Source: Pseudomonadota bacterium (GTDB lineage Bacteria > Oederibacteriota > Muellerivitia > Muellerivitales > Muellerivitaceae). From it: 36,137 nucleotides of DNA. The stretch covers positions 1-36,137 of the forward strand of contig JAJPJW010000028.1 of NCBI GenBank assembly GCA_021324075.1, in the 5' to 3' direction. Under the pieces are notes generated by a model. The model was not told the origin of the DNA and did not search any database. It saw nothing but the letters and a program-made list of their open reading frames with translations. Both the position numbers and the translations under genes were made by a program. Of the stretch, positions 8,314 through 15,506 are shown in pieces; position 1 is the first letter of the stretch; every line of letters starts with the position of its first letter.

Positions 8314-9444
8314 ATGATCTTTTTGGCGATTTACTGGTGGTTCCTGGCGGCTTACCTGCTTTACTGCGCCTGGGACAATACCCGGCTTTTTGAAAAGCCC
8401 CCCGCCGCCGACCTGAAACGCAAGAAAGGGCCCCTGGTTTCCGTCCTCATCCCGGCCCGCAACGAAGAGGGGCGCATCCGGCCCTGCCTGGAAAGCCTGC
8501 TGAAGCAGGATTACCCCGCCTTCGAGATCCTGGTCCTGGACGACCGCTCCACCGACGGCACCTTCAATCTAGTCAAGGGCCTCTCCCGGCGCAACTCCCG
8601 TCTCAAGGTCCTTCCGGGCAAGGAACTGCCCCCCGGCTGGCTGGGCAAGCCCTGGGCCTGCTTCCAGCTTTCCAAGAAAGCCCGGGGCGAATGGTTCCTC
8701 TACCTCGACGCCGACACCTGGCACCACCCGCAAATGCTCCGGCGCACGGTGCAGATGGCGGAAGAAAAGGAGGCGGAGGTGCTGACCCTTTTCACCCGGC
8801 AGGTCACCCAAACCTGGATGGAGGCCCTGGTCATCCCGGTCATGGCCTATACCCTCCTGGCCTTCCTGCCCGCCCGGTGGTCGCTGAGGAAGGACAGCTT
8901 CTTCAACCGCTTCGCGGGCGTCAGCGGCCAGTTTGTCTTCATCCGCAAGCGGGTCTACCGGGCCTTCGGCGGCCATGAGACCGTCAAAAACGAAATCGTG
9001 GAGGACCTGAACTTCGGCAAGCAGGTCGTCCTCAGCGGCCACCGGCTGGTCTATGGGGACGGTTCGGAACTTTCCTTCTGCCGCATGTACACCAACGCCC
9101 GGGAGGTCTGGCAGGGCTTTTCGAAGAACTTTTTCCCGGCGGTGGCCTTTTCCCCGGTTTATTTCCTGAACGCCCAGGCCGCCCTCCTCCTGGACGGCGT
9201 CCTGCCCTTCGCGGCCTTGGGGCTGGGGCCCGGATCCATGCTTTTCGCGCCGGCCCTGGCGATGGTCCTGGTGGCCTTCAGCGTGCGCAGCCTGCAGGCG
9301 GTCCGCTATGGTTTCAGCAAGGGGTCAGTGCCCTTCCACCCCCTGGGCTGCCTGCTCTTTGCCCTGATCGGGTTCAATTCGGTGCTGTGGTTCTGGACGG
9401 GCCGGGGCCATTGGAAGGGAAGGGCCCTGAGAGCCAGGGTTTAG
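8314..9444 (+). CDS. family 2 glycosyltransferase, membrane-bound (CruC/CrtQ-like)
   Basis: This 376-residue GT-A glycosyltransferase begins with one membrane segment (IFLAIYWWFLAAYLLYCAW). The catalytic domain has VSVLIPARNEE, LVLDDRSTDGT, the DxD-type YLDADTW for nucleotide-sugar and metal, and a later acidic motif, EIVEDLNFGK. Two to three hydrophobic segments at the C-terminus (about residues 285-365) anchor it to the membrane. The architecture matches carotenoid glucosyltransferases such as CruC and CrtQ and also hopanoid-linked transferases. The divergent CrtC-like gene favours a carotenoid acceptor. ATG 8314 has GAGG 8 bases upstream; the frame is open to 8236 but that extension is repeat-derived. 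Confidence 0.85.
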   Translation: MIFLAIYWWFLAAYLLYCAWDNTRLFEKPPAADLKRKKGPLVSVLIPARNEEGRIRPCLESLLKQDYPAFEILVLDDRSTDGTFNLVKGLSRRNSRLKVLPGKELPPGWLGKPWACFQLSKKARGEWFLYLDADTWHHPQMLRRTVQMAEEKEAEVLTLFTRQVTQTWMEALVIPVMAYTLLAFLPARWSLRKDSFFNRFAGVSGQFVFIRKRVYRAFGGHETVKNEIVEDLNFGKQVVLSGHRLVYGDGSELSFCRMYTNAREVWQGFSKNFFPAVAFSPVYFLNAQAALLLDGVLPFAALGLGPGSMLFAPALAMVLVAFSVRSLQAVRYGFSKGSVPFHPLGCLLFALIGFNSVLWFWTGRGHWKGRALRARV

Positions 9445-9456
9445 GTGGTCCTATGG

Positions 9457-9567
9457 TTCCCCCTCTGAAAGAGGGGGATTGAGGGGGAGTTAGCCTTTGG
9501 TTCATTTGAAAACTTCTAATACCCCCTCTTTCCCCCTTTTTCAAAGGGGGAGGTTATTCAAATTGAC
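9457..9567 (+). repeat. dispersed repeat B, copy 1 (CCCCCTCTGAAAGAGGGGG)
   Basis: The left half has the hairpin CCCCCTCTGAAAGAGGGGG followed by ATTGAGGGGGAGTTAG. The right half has CTAATACCCCCTCTTT and CTTTTTCAAAGGGGGAGG, so the whole element can fold on itself. Related copies are at 10493-10600 (opposite orientation), 25581-25739 and 31906-32055. It lies between convergent genes, where it could also act as a terminator. Confidence 0.85.
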
Positions 9568-9579
9568 CACTACCAAGGT

Positions 9580-10446
9580 TTACTCCGAATAGTCGCCCGA
9601 TCCGCTCCCCGGAAGGCGGAAGCGGGTTCCCACGGTGAGGACCTCGAATTTCAAGTTCTGCGTCCTGTCATATCCGGCGATGATGCGGTCGGATTCGAAA
9701 GTGCTTTCCTTTTTATCCGAATAAAAATAAAAGCGGTCCCCGGGGGGGATGACGGGTTCTGAAACAGGATTCTCCTTCGAGCCGTAGAGGGTCAAATAGG
9801 CGTCGTCGGGCGGCGGGGTGGGGAAGCGGTGCGTGACGTAAAAGGCCTGGTTGAAGGACTCGATGGAAACGGCCTGGTTCGTGCTCAGGTCGATGGACCA
9901 GAGGGTGACAAAGTTGTCCCGGTCGTGGGTGAAGGCATAGAGGTTGTTCCCCTCCTTCGGGAAGCAGTGGGAAAGCTCGGTGCCGGATTGCTCCTCCGGG
10001 AAGTCCGCGAGGACGGAGGTGTGCTTCTCCTGGTAGTCGTAGACCACCAGGTGGTTCTCGTTCAAAAAGTAGATCTTGTTCCCGTCCTGCGACCAAAGGG
10101 GCGAGCAGGCCGTGCCGAATTCCCCCATGGCCTGCAGGGAATCGGCGTTGTAGACGGTCTTGGGTTTGCCGTCGAGGTCGTATTGGGCGTTCAAGTTGAA
10201 GATGGTGATATGGAAATCGCCCGGCTGGACGCAGGCGATCTTGGTCTTGTCGGGCGAGAGGGTGGCCTGGGCCCAACCCCCGCCGATGAGCTGCTTGGGG
10301 CCGCTGCCGTCCCCGTGCACCAGGTAGATGCTGCCGTGGTCGGCCAGGGCGAAAACCATGTCGGCGGGCGCCAGGGAAGGCGGGGGGCTGCTGCAGCCTG
10401 CGGCCAGGAGGCCCAGGAGCGGCAGGAGTAGGAGTGGCTTTGGCAT
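9580..10446 (-). CDS. lipoprotein with PD40/beta-propeller-like repeats
   Basis: The 288-residue protein opens with KPLLLLPLLGLLAAGCSS, a lipoprotein signal with Cys at about residue 18. The body alternates motifs such as LADHGSIYLVHGDG, ATLSPDKTKIACV, PLWSQDGNKIYFL and SHCFPKEGNNLYAF. These resemble the PD40/TolB-type beta-propeller blades, in which 'S-DG-kI-f' recurs. It is likely an envelope-anchored propeller of unknown binding partner. ATG 10446 follows GAGG by 8 bases; an earlier ATG at 10464 is less well placed. It stands alone between two copies of repeat B. Confidence 0.8.
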   Translation of the reverse strand: MPKPLLLLPLLGLLAAGCSSPPPSLAPADMVFALADHGSIYLVHGDGSGPKQLIGGGWAQATLSPDKTKIACVQPGDFHITIFNLNAQYDLDGKPKTVYNADSLQAMGEFGTACSPLWSQDGNKIYFLNENHLVVYDYQEKHTSVLADFPEEQSGTELSHCFPKEGNNLYAFTHDRDNFVTLWSIDLSTNQAVSIESFNQAFYVTHRFPTPPPDDAYLTLYGSKENPVSEPVIPPGDRFYFYSDKKESTFESDRIIAGYDRTQNLKFEVLTVGTRFRLPGSGSGDYSE

Positions 10447-10492
10447 TTTTACCGCCTCACACAAACGGGACTGTTTAATTGGAAACTTAGGC

Positions 10493-10600
10493 CGTCCCCC
10501 CTTTGAAAAAGGGGGGGTAGGGGGGTATTAGCAGTTATTAATCTTCTTCCAAAAGACTAACTTCCCCTCCAGCCCCCGCTTTCAGAGGGGGAAGTTATTT
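10493..10600 (-). repeat. dispersed repeat B, copy 2 (reverse orientation)
   Basis: Read on the minus strand it has AACTTCCCCCTCTGAAAG, then GGGGAAGTTAG, CTAATACCCCCC and CTTTTTCAAAGGGGG, in the same order as the other copies. It lies between the beta-propeller lipoprotein gene and the DUF1844 gene. Nothing else is seen in this gap. Confidence 0.8.
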
Positions 10601-10643
10601 TCTCGCGCCGAGATCACCATTGGTTGCCGATCCGGTGGCTTTA

Positions 10644-11105
10644 TCAACTTTTCGGCGGCGACGACGGCGGGTTTTGTTTTTTCTTGGCGATTTCCTGCTG
10701 GACCAGGGAGATCCATTCCTTGACGTCCCTTTTGGGCTGGGGCGGCGGGGCGGGCACCAGCGGCCGGGGAGCCATGTTATTGGGGCTGACCAGGCTCGGG
10801 CCGTTGGCCTTGATCTTTTCCTTGGTCTTGTCCACGTAGGTCTTCTGGAGGTCGTCCAAAACCTCCCGCAGCACCTTTTTTTCCTCCACGTTCAGGTTGC
10901 CGCCGGTCTTCTTGACGAGGGAGGAGATCATGTTGATGGAGGTGCGGGCGCGGGGAAGGTTGATTTCCTTGTCGTGGTAATAGGGGTGCACCAGTTCGCC
11001 CAGGTCGATCTTGGCGGAGGAGGCCAGCATCAGGATCAGGTCGATGAAATAGTAATCGGTGGTGCCCCAGTCCCGGTTTTCCTTGTAATTTTGAGGTTCG
11101 GCCAC
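10644..11105 (-). CDS. DUF1844 family protein
   Basis: This 153-residue protein has the DUF1844 core: YFIDLILMLASSAKIDLGEL, then INLPRARTSINMISSLVKKT and NLNVEEKKVLREVLDDLQKTYVD. The family is small, helical and of unknown function. The C-terminus is a Pro-rich extension (PAPPPQPK) with a Lys-rich end, longer than usual. GTG 11105 is the start, with AGGAG 6 bases upstream. The next gene upstream on the same strand is separated by an AT-rich repeat, so it is probably transcribed separately. Confidence 0.85.
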   Translation of the reverse strand: MAEPQNYKENRDWGTTDYYFIDLILMLASSAKIDLGELVHPYYHDKEINLPRARTSINMISSLVKKTGGNLNVEEKKVLREVLDDLQKTYVDKTKEKIKANGPSLVSPNNMAPRPLVPAPPPQPKRDVKEWISLVQQEIAKKKQNPPSSPPKS

Positions 11106-11130
11106 TTCACGCTCCTAAAAACAAGTCGCG

Positions 11131-11233
11131 AATTTTTAGTTTTTAATTCTAAATTATGAATGAAGGTGTTTTTCAGCGGGGTTTCCGCTGAAAAATCCAT
11201 AATTTACAACTCAAAATTAAGAATTGAAAATTG
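11131..11233. repeat. AT-rich inverted repeat C2 with central perfect hairpin
   Basis: TTTTAATTCTAAATTATG and CATAATTTACAACTC...AAGAATTGAAAATT form imperfect arms around a perfect hairpin, TTTTTCAGCGG-N5-CCGCTGAAAAA. The layout matches 8199-8302 although the core differs. Confidence 0.65.
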
Positions 11234-11239
11234 CCTTTC

Positions 11240-11902
11240 CTAGTCTTTTTCGCCGCTGATCATGCGCACGGCGCGGATCCAGGCGTCCCATTCGGCGCCC
11301 AAGGACTCATGGGATCGATGATAGTCCTGCTTTTCGAGAAATTCATTTAAATCTTTTTTCACGCGTTTCAGGGCTTTTTCACCCGGTTCGCGCAGCTTTT
11401 GGCGGGTTGAAGCGTCCCTCATTTGGCCCAGGGCCTTTTCCAGGTGGGGAAGGCAGAGGATGCCCTTTTCCTCGAAGGCCTTGCGGAGTTTTTCCGATTC
11501 CGCCCAGCAAAGCGCGAACTCCTTCACGGCCGAAAGGTCCCGCGTCGTTTCGGATTCGCAGAGGGGACAGGCCTTGGCCTTGTCCGATTTCCAGAAACGG
11601 GGCGGATGGGAAAGCTCCTCCAGGCCCTGGTCCAAGAGGCTGCCGTAAATGACCGCCATGCCCAGGGACTGGCGCTGGTGTACGCCCTGCCAGGCGTGGC
11701 GCCGGCAGAAGCCCTTGGACTGGAAAAGTTTCTCGCGGGTGGAAGGGTCGGTGACGCATTCGTCCAGGAGCGATTTGAGGTGCTCGTAGCTATAGGCGCG
11801 GACGGTGAAGCAAAGGGGACAGCGGTCGGGTTGGAGAACTTCGATGAATCTATCAGGATCGGCAAAAGAAGGCCTGCCATCCGAAGTTGGGAAATTCAGC
11901 AC
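11240..11902 (-). CDS. Cys-rich CPLC protein, DUF6062-like
   Basis: The 220-residue protein carries two half-repeats. The first is CPLC (about 28-31) with a later FCRRHAW; the second is ACPLCES (about 112-118) with LCLPHLEKAL. The pairing of CPxC with CxxH suggests two zinc- or metal-binding units in a helical protein. This pattern is typical of DUF6062, whose function is unknown. GTG 11902 is the only reasonable start; GGGGGA is close upstream. It has no signal peptide and many charged residues, so it should be cytoplasmic. The family name is less certain than the repeat itself. Confidence 0.7.
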   Translation of the reverse strand: MLNFPTSDGRPSFADPDRFIEVLQPDRCPLCFTVRAYSYEHLKSLLDECVTDPSTREKLFQSKGFCRRHAWQGVHQRQSLGMAVIYGSLLDQGLEELSHPPRFWKSDKAKACPLCESETTRDLSAVKEFALCWAESEKLRKAFEEKGILCLPHLEKALGQMRDASTRQKLREPGEKALKRVKKDLNEFLEKQDYHRSHESLGAEWDAWIRAVRMISGEKD

Positions 11903-12001
11903 AGGTCCCCCTTCGCTAAAGCTGCGGAGGACATCCTTCGTCTTTTCATAGGGCTTTTAAGGAAACGAAGGATGGCATGGACGGCTATCCGGCCTTGGAC
12001 G

Positions 12002-12562
12002 TCAGAAGAGCTTCTTGGTCCAAACGGAAGGCTTGGATTCGGCTTCGTCCTCGATTTGGTTCTTCAAGGCGGTGAACCCGCTGACCGGCGAAAGGCCTCC
12101 CGTGGGCGGCATGGGTTGGGTGGGCACTTGGTTTTCGCGGCTCTTGTTCCAGAAGTAATAGCCCGCCAGGCCGATGACCAGCAGGACGAGGATCCAGACG
12201 AGCCAGTGGGAGCCGCCGCTGCGCTTGACCGGGGCCGCGGTTTCCACCGCGGGGGTCGGGTTGGTGGCAATGGGGGGAATTGCGGCCGAAACGCCCGCGG
12301 AGGTGACCGGGGTGGTGGTGATGCTCGTGGTCGAATTGGCGTTCTTGGTGCGGTGGATCTTCTCCACGTAGGTGTGCACGCCGGTCTTTTCGCCGCCCAG
12401 GCCGATTTCACCGTTGGAAACGGGGACGGGGGTTTCCTGGTTCAGGACCGTTTGGGAGGCTGTTTCACTGTTGACGTTGGATTTGTTTCCGCAGGCGGGC
12501 AGGAAGGTTAAGGCAATGCCCATCAGAATGAGGAAAAGCCAGCTTCGCGATAAGGTGTTCAA
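12002..12562 (-). CDS. lipoprotein with C-terminal transmembrane helix, unknown function
   Basis: The N-terminus SWLFLILMGIALTFLPACGN is a lipoprotein signal with lipobox LPAC. A low-complexity Thr/Ser/Pro/Ala linker follows. A second hydrophobic helix, WLVWILVLLVIGLAGYYFW, lies about 60 residues before the C-terminal end. A protein that is lipidated at the N-terminus and also spans a membrane is unusual. TTG 12562 is chosen because GGAG lies 6 bases upstream; in-frame GTG codons at 12589 and about 12574 have poorer sites. No family was recognised. The 195 bases upstream (12590-12784) hold no gene I can support. Confidence 0.65.
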   Translation of the reverse strand: MNTLSRSWLFLILMGIALTFLPACGNKSNVNSETASQTVLNQETPVPVSNGEIGLGGEKTGVHTYVEKIHRTKNANSTTSITTTPVTSAGVSAAIPPIATNPTPAVETAAPVKRSGGSHWLVWILVLLVIGLAGYYFWNKSRENQVPTQPMPPTGGLSPVSGFTALKNQIEDEAESKPSVWTKKLF

Positions 12563-12784
12563 AGGCGTCTCCACGCTTAGAATTTCCACGGCCTTATTTT
12601 ACCCGACCCCAAGGGGTCTTGGAAGGGAAAGAAGGCTGGGGAGGCCCAAAAAACCGGCCTGGGACCGGCGGAAAAACGGACCTTACCATCGGTTGAGGGT
12701 TGTCACGGGGATTACTACCAAATACATGGCCCCGCCTAAAACTGAAAGGAAGAAAACACAGGGTTTATAAAGAGAGGATCAGCT

Positions 12785-13051
12785 TTATCCCAAGGAGGCG
12801 ATGAATGCGGCAATTCTTTCAGGTCCCACCAAGATCAATAGGATGCCCAGGATGATGTAGAAGACGCCGACTTTTTTCATGTATTTCAGGTAATTTTCCG
12901 GGGTCATTGTTCGTTGAGCGATGCTTGTCATCGTCCAAATCCCGCGCTTAAAAATATCAGGTTTGAGGATGAAAAGAATCCCGACACCGATGAGCAAAAG
13001 TCCAATGATGTTGATCCAAAAACCGAGTTGTCCAAGCTGGCTGGAATCCAT
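12785..13051 (-). CDS. small membrane protein with two transmembrane helices
   Basis: This 88-residue protein has one helix at about 10-28 (FWINIIGLLLIGVGILFIL) and one at about 62-84 (VGVFYIILGILLILVG). The linker between them is basic and contains MTPENYLKYMKK. AAAGGA lies 5 bases before ATG 13051. Its function is unknown, and no neighbour is on the same strand within 200 bases apart from the tRNA genes. Confidence 0.7.
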   Translation of the reverse strand: MDSSQLGQLGFWINIIGLLLIGVGILFILKPDIFKRGIWTMTSIAQRTMTPENYLKYMKKVGVFYIILGILLILVGPERIAAFIASLG

Positions 13052-13175
13052 AAAAAGTCCTTTATTAAAGAGGGAGAAAACCTAAAGGCTCAAAAGCCAT
13101 TCCCATTTTAAACAAGGGAGGATCAGGTCAAAAGAAACATTTATCTGAATTTTATTCTGAAAGGAGACTTTTGAC

Positions 13176-13268
13176 CCACTGCCTTCGGCAGTGGCGAACC
13201 CTACGGGTTCAAATCCGCCAGCATCATCGCCATACAGAAGAGGTCCTGACAGGACCTCTTCTGTATGG
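13176..13268 (-). other. hairpin cluster at the 3' end of tRNA-Ser(GCT)
   Basis: Three hairpins follow each other. 13176-13194 is CCACTGCC-TTC-GGCAGTGG. 13196-13210 is GAACCC-TAC-GGGTTC. 13230-13268 has two perfect 19-base arms around a single A. The last hairpin includes the CCA end of the tRNA gene as the start of its 5' arm on the minus strand. The big hairpin lacks a T-tract but may stop or process the tRNA transcript. Confidence 0.75.
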
Positions 13269-13357
13269 CGGAGAGGGAGGGATTCGAACCCTCGAGAGGG
13301 TGTTACCCCTCCAACGGTTTAGCAAACCGTCGCCTTAAGCCGCTCGGCCACCTCTCC
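13266..13357 (-). tRNA. tRNA-Ser (anticodon GCT)
   Basis: The minus strand folds into a class II tRNA. The acceptor is GGAGAGG/CCTCTCC with discriminator G, and CCA is encoded in the gene. The D-arm is GCCGAGCGGCTTAAGGC, the anticodon stem-loop ACGGTTTGCTAAACCGT has anticodon GCT, the variable arm is long, and the T-arm is GAGGGTTCGAATCCCTC. It reads AGC/AGU codons. Confidence 0.97.
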
Positions 13358-13610
13358 GGCTTCTTGAACCGCTCAAAGCGACGGAACCGTCGCTTGAACG
13401 AAACGAACATTAAATTTTCCCTTTTGAGAGTTTGGTTCCGACCCTTCGGGTCGAAAGCCGCACGGCCAAACCTCTCAAACCAACGGCAAAGACACGGAGG
13501 GTGCAGATCCGGACGAAAGAAACACTTACTATCGATTCTTCTCGATGGAAACTTTCGTCCCGTCGCCTGCGGCGCCGCGCGAACCTAACGGTTCGACCCT
13601 CGATCCAGCG
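13358..13610. other. hairpin-rich spacer between the two tRNA-Ser genes
   Basis: No gene is supported here. Palindromes are AAGCGACGG-AA-CCGTCGCTT (13376-13395), GACCC-TTC-GGGTC (about 13440-13452) and CGAACC-TAAC-GGTTCG (13580-13595). The last resembles 13196-13210 in sequence, and both stand the same way relative to a tRNA 3' end. GACGAAAGT occurs on the minus strand near 13550. Confidence 0.6.
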
Positions 13611-13650
13611 CCATACTCAGAAGGCAGGCTTGGCTGCCTTCTGAGTATGG
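13611..13650 (-). terminator. perfect hairpin overlapping the CCA end of tRNA-Ser(TGA)
   Basis: Two perfect 17-base arms, CCATACTCAGAAGGCAG and its complement, surround six bases. On the minus strand the first three bases of the hairpin are the encoded CCA of the tRNA. It lacks a T-tract. By position it is the transcript end or processing structure, matching the hairpin of the neighbouring tRNA. Confidence 0.6.
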
Positions 13651-13734
13651 CGGAGGGTGCAGGACTCGAACCTGCAAGGGGTTTCCCCCGGTGGATTTCA
13701 AGTCCACTGCCTTACCAATTAGGACTAACCCTCC
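13648..13734 (-). tRNA. tRNA-Ser (anticodon TGA)
   Basis: The acceptor stem is GGAGGGT/ACCCTCC with discriminator G and encoded CCA. The anticodon stem-loop GTGGACTTGAAATCCAC has anticodon TGA. The variable arm (GGGGGAAACCCC) and T-arm (GCAGGTTCGAGTCCTGC) are typical of serine tRNA. It reads UCA and probably other UCN codons. Confidence 0.96.
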
Positions 13735-13744
13735 AACCGCCCCA

Positions 13745-13773
13745 ATTGTAGCCCGCCAAAGGGGCCAAGTCAG
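13745..13773 (-). promoter_or_regulatory. promoter of tRNA-Ser(TGA)
   Basis: On the minus strand CTGACT (-35) and TACAAT (-10) are 17 bases apart. The -10 box ends 10 bases before the tRNA 5' end, so transcription should start at or just before the mature tRNA. Confidence 0.7.
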
Positions 13774-13868
13774 GGGGCATATTGTAGCTGGATTAAAGGG
13801 GTGCGCAACTGCTATTCACCCCGCGAAATCAAGGAAACTTCCTTTAAGTTCCCACCGTATTGCCGGGC

Positions 13869-14591
13869 ATGAAACCCCATGCCCTCGCCGCGCTCCTGGC
13901 CGGCCTAGCCCTCTCCCCCGCTTATGCGGGGTCCAGCCGGGTGCTGGTGGAGCTTTTTACTTCCCAAGGCTGTTCCAGCTGTCCACCCGCCGAGGCCTGG
14001 CTGAACAGGGAAGGGATGGAGCTTTTTCGGCAGGGAAGGATCCTGCCCCTGGCCTTCCACGTGGACTACTGGGACTACCTGGGTTGGAAGGACCCCTTTT
14101 CCTCCGGCACTTTCACCCAGCGCCAGCGCGTTTACGCCCAGGCCCTCGCTTCCGACTCCCTCTATACCCCTGAAATGGTCGTGGGAGGCCAAGTGGGTTT
14201 CGTGGGGTCGGATGGGGATAGGGCCCGGGATGAAATCGCGGCGGCGGGAAAATCCACGACGGGAACGATTCAACTTAAGAAGATTGCCTATGGGAAAGAA
14301 TTGGAAATCACCTTGCCCCCGGGTTTCCCGGAACAAGGGATGAGGCTTTACCTGGCGGTCTTTGAGAATGGGCTGACGACCCAAGTAGCCCGGGGCGAGA
14401 ACGCTGGCAGAACCCTCATGGAAAACTTCGTGGTGCGGCGGCTGGTGGAAATCCCCATTAAAGCCGGGCCGTTACGCGTTCCATTGCCCGAAATGCCCCA
14501 AGGCGATCCCGCCCGCCAGGGAGCGACTGTTTTCGTCCAGGACGCCGCCATGAGGGTCCTGGCGGTGGGTTGCCTTTATCCTTTGCGGTGA
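13869..14591 (+). CDS. secreted DUF1223 thioredoxin-like protein
   Basis: The 240-residue protein starts with a Sec signal (HALAALLAGLALSPAYAGSS). DUF1223 motifs follow: LVELFTSQGCSSCPPAEAWL with a CxxC pair placed as in thioredoxin folds, then LAFHVDYWDYLGWKDPF, FTQRQRVYA and LYTPEMVVGGQ. The family is periplasmic and of unknown function; redox activity through CSSC is an inference. ATG 13869 is used; no good ribosome-binding site is visible. A palindrome, AAGGAA-AC-TTCCTT (13831-13844), sits in the upstream region and could be regulatory. Confidence 0.92.
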   Translation: MKPHALAALLAGLALSPAYAGSSRVLVELFTSQGCSSCPPAEAWLNREGMELFRQGRILPLAFHVDYWDYLGWKDPFSSGTFTQRQRVYAQALASDSLYTPEMVVGGQVGFVGSDGDRARDEIAAAGKSTTGTIQLKKIAYGKELEITLPPGFPEQGMRLYLAVFENGLTTQVARGENAGRTLMENFVVRRLVEIPIKAGPLRVPLPEMPQGDPARQGATVFVQDAAMRVLAVGCLYPLR

Positions 14592-14627
14592 CCCGCCCCA
14601 CTCGCCGTGAAAGGAAGACGGGCCGGG

Positions 14628-15236
14628 TCAGCTTCCGGCGGGTTTGAGATAGACGCTGATGTATTCGTCATAACAGACGCCCCGGAAACAATGGGCCCCC
14701 GGCTCCTGGGGCCGGCCCGTGAGGACGAAGCCGCAGCGGGTGAGGGGCAAACCCTCCAAGGGCGGGGCCGAGGGGTCGGGCTCCGTTCCCACCCTCAACT
14801 GGAAAACCCCGTCCTCCGGTCCTCCCGGGGTCCGGGGGGGCGCCGCCACGCAGGCGATGGGGGGATCGATAAAAAGGTTCCCGAAGAAGTCACCCTCGTA
14901 AATGGAAAAGCCCCGCGTTTCCTCGGACGAAACCTCCAGGAAGGCAAAACCGCTCCCGGGGCGGCGCAGCGAAATGGGTACCTTGACCCCGAAAAAATTG
15001 GTGCGGGCCAGGATACCCGCGGAAACCCAGCGTTGCTCGGTTTCGGTGAGCGGCCTTTCGAGCCACCCGGGCGCCAGGCCCATGCCGCCGGGGAACTCCA
15101 GCCTTTGGCCGTCCACCACCAGGTAAACGCCCTCGTCCTCGGGAAGGGCGCAATTGACCAGGTATTCGAGGAACTTGCGTCCCCCGGCCTGCTCCGCCTG
15201 CTTCGCCGCGTCCGGCGTTATTTCCCGATACCGCAA
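14628..15236 (-). CDS. conserved-looking hypothetical protein downstream of the pentapeptide-repeat gene
   Basis: About 202 residues from TTG 15236, which has AAGGA 7 bases upstream. The frame is open further, but through the terminator of the gene before it. Visible stretches are FLEYLVNCALPEDEGVYLVVDGQR, then LTETEQRWVSAGILARTNFFG, YEGDFFGNLFIDPP, and three Cys near the end (CGF, CFRGVC) before YISVYLKP. It looks globular and has no membrane segment or clear signal peptide in this reading. I do not recognise a named family. It lies on the same strand as the pentapeptide-repeat gene but after its terminator, so any functional link is only positional. Confidence 0.6.
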   Translation of the reverse strand: MRYREITPDAAKQAEQAGGRKFLEYLVNCALPEDEGVYLVVDGQRLEFPGGMGLAPGWLERPLTETEQRWVSAGILARTNFFGVKVPISLRRPGSGFAFLEVSSEETRGFSIYEGDFFGNLFIDPPIACVAAPPRTPGGPEDGVFQLRVGTEPDPSAPPLEGLPLTRCGFVLTGRPQEPGAHCFRGVCYDEYISVYLKPAGS

Positions 15237-15274
15237 TGGCCATTCCTTAACAAAGGGGATGGGTGCCCCATAAT

Positions 15275-15308
15275 AAAAAACGGACCGGCAAGAACGTCTG
15301 CCGGTCCG
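15275..15308 (-). terminator. rho-independent terminator after the pentapeptide-repeat gene
   Basis: On the minus strand CGGACCGGCA and TGCCGGTCCG form a perfect 10-bp stem with an 8-base loop, followed by six T residues. It starts 22 bases after the stop codon of the small gene. Confidence 0.93.
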
Positions 15309-15329
15309 GATCAAAACAAAAAAATCGGA

Positions 15330-15506
15330 TTACTTCACCAGCTTTTGGGCTCCGAGGTCCTTCAACCAGGCGAGGTTGGACATCTCCACGCCATTGAGCT
15401 TGACGCCGTTCAACTTGACGCCATTGAGCTTTACACCGTTGACCTTAACGCCGTTCAATTTGACGCCGTTCAATTTAACGCCATTCGAACTAATTCCTGT
15501 AGGCAT
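15330..15506 (-). CDS. 58-residue pentapeptide-repeat peptide, (NGVKL)7
   Basis: ATG 15506 is preceded by AGGAGG at 4 bases spacing, and the frame ends at TAA 15332-15330. The peptide has a short head (MPTGISS), seven tandem five-residue units (NGVKL, NGVKL, NGVKV, NGVKL, NGVKL, NGVKL, NGVEM) and a tail, SNLAWLKDLGAQKLVK. The period and the Leu spacing recall pentapeptide-repeat right-handed beta-helices, but the usual A(D/N)LxX consensus is absent and only seven units are present. That is less than two turns of a four-unit coil. Codon use varies between units (AAA/AAG, TTG/CTC, AAT/AAC), which argues for selection on the protein rather than recent DNA slippage. It has its own terminator and probably its own promoter. 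Function is unknown. Confidence 0.8.
   Translation of the reverse strand: MPTGISSNGVKLNGVKLNGVKVNGVKLNGVKLNGVKLNGVEMSNLAWLKDLGAQKLVK

Noticed and set aside
9457-10600. Two nearby hairpin repeats considered as ends of an insertion sequence
   Set aside because: The DNA between them encodes a lipoprotein, no transposase is present, and each copy is a self-contained element found elsewhere in the window.
11423-12511. 362-residue plus-strand open frame
   Set aside because: It is antisense to the CPLC protein gene and the lipoprotein gene, which have clear motifs and starts.
15360-15500. Tandem 15-base periodicity considered as a CRISPR or minisatellite
   Set aside because: Units are too short, have no spacers and encode a clean pentapeptide repeat with varied synonymous codons.
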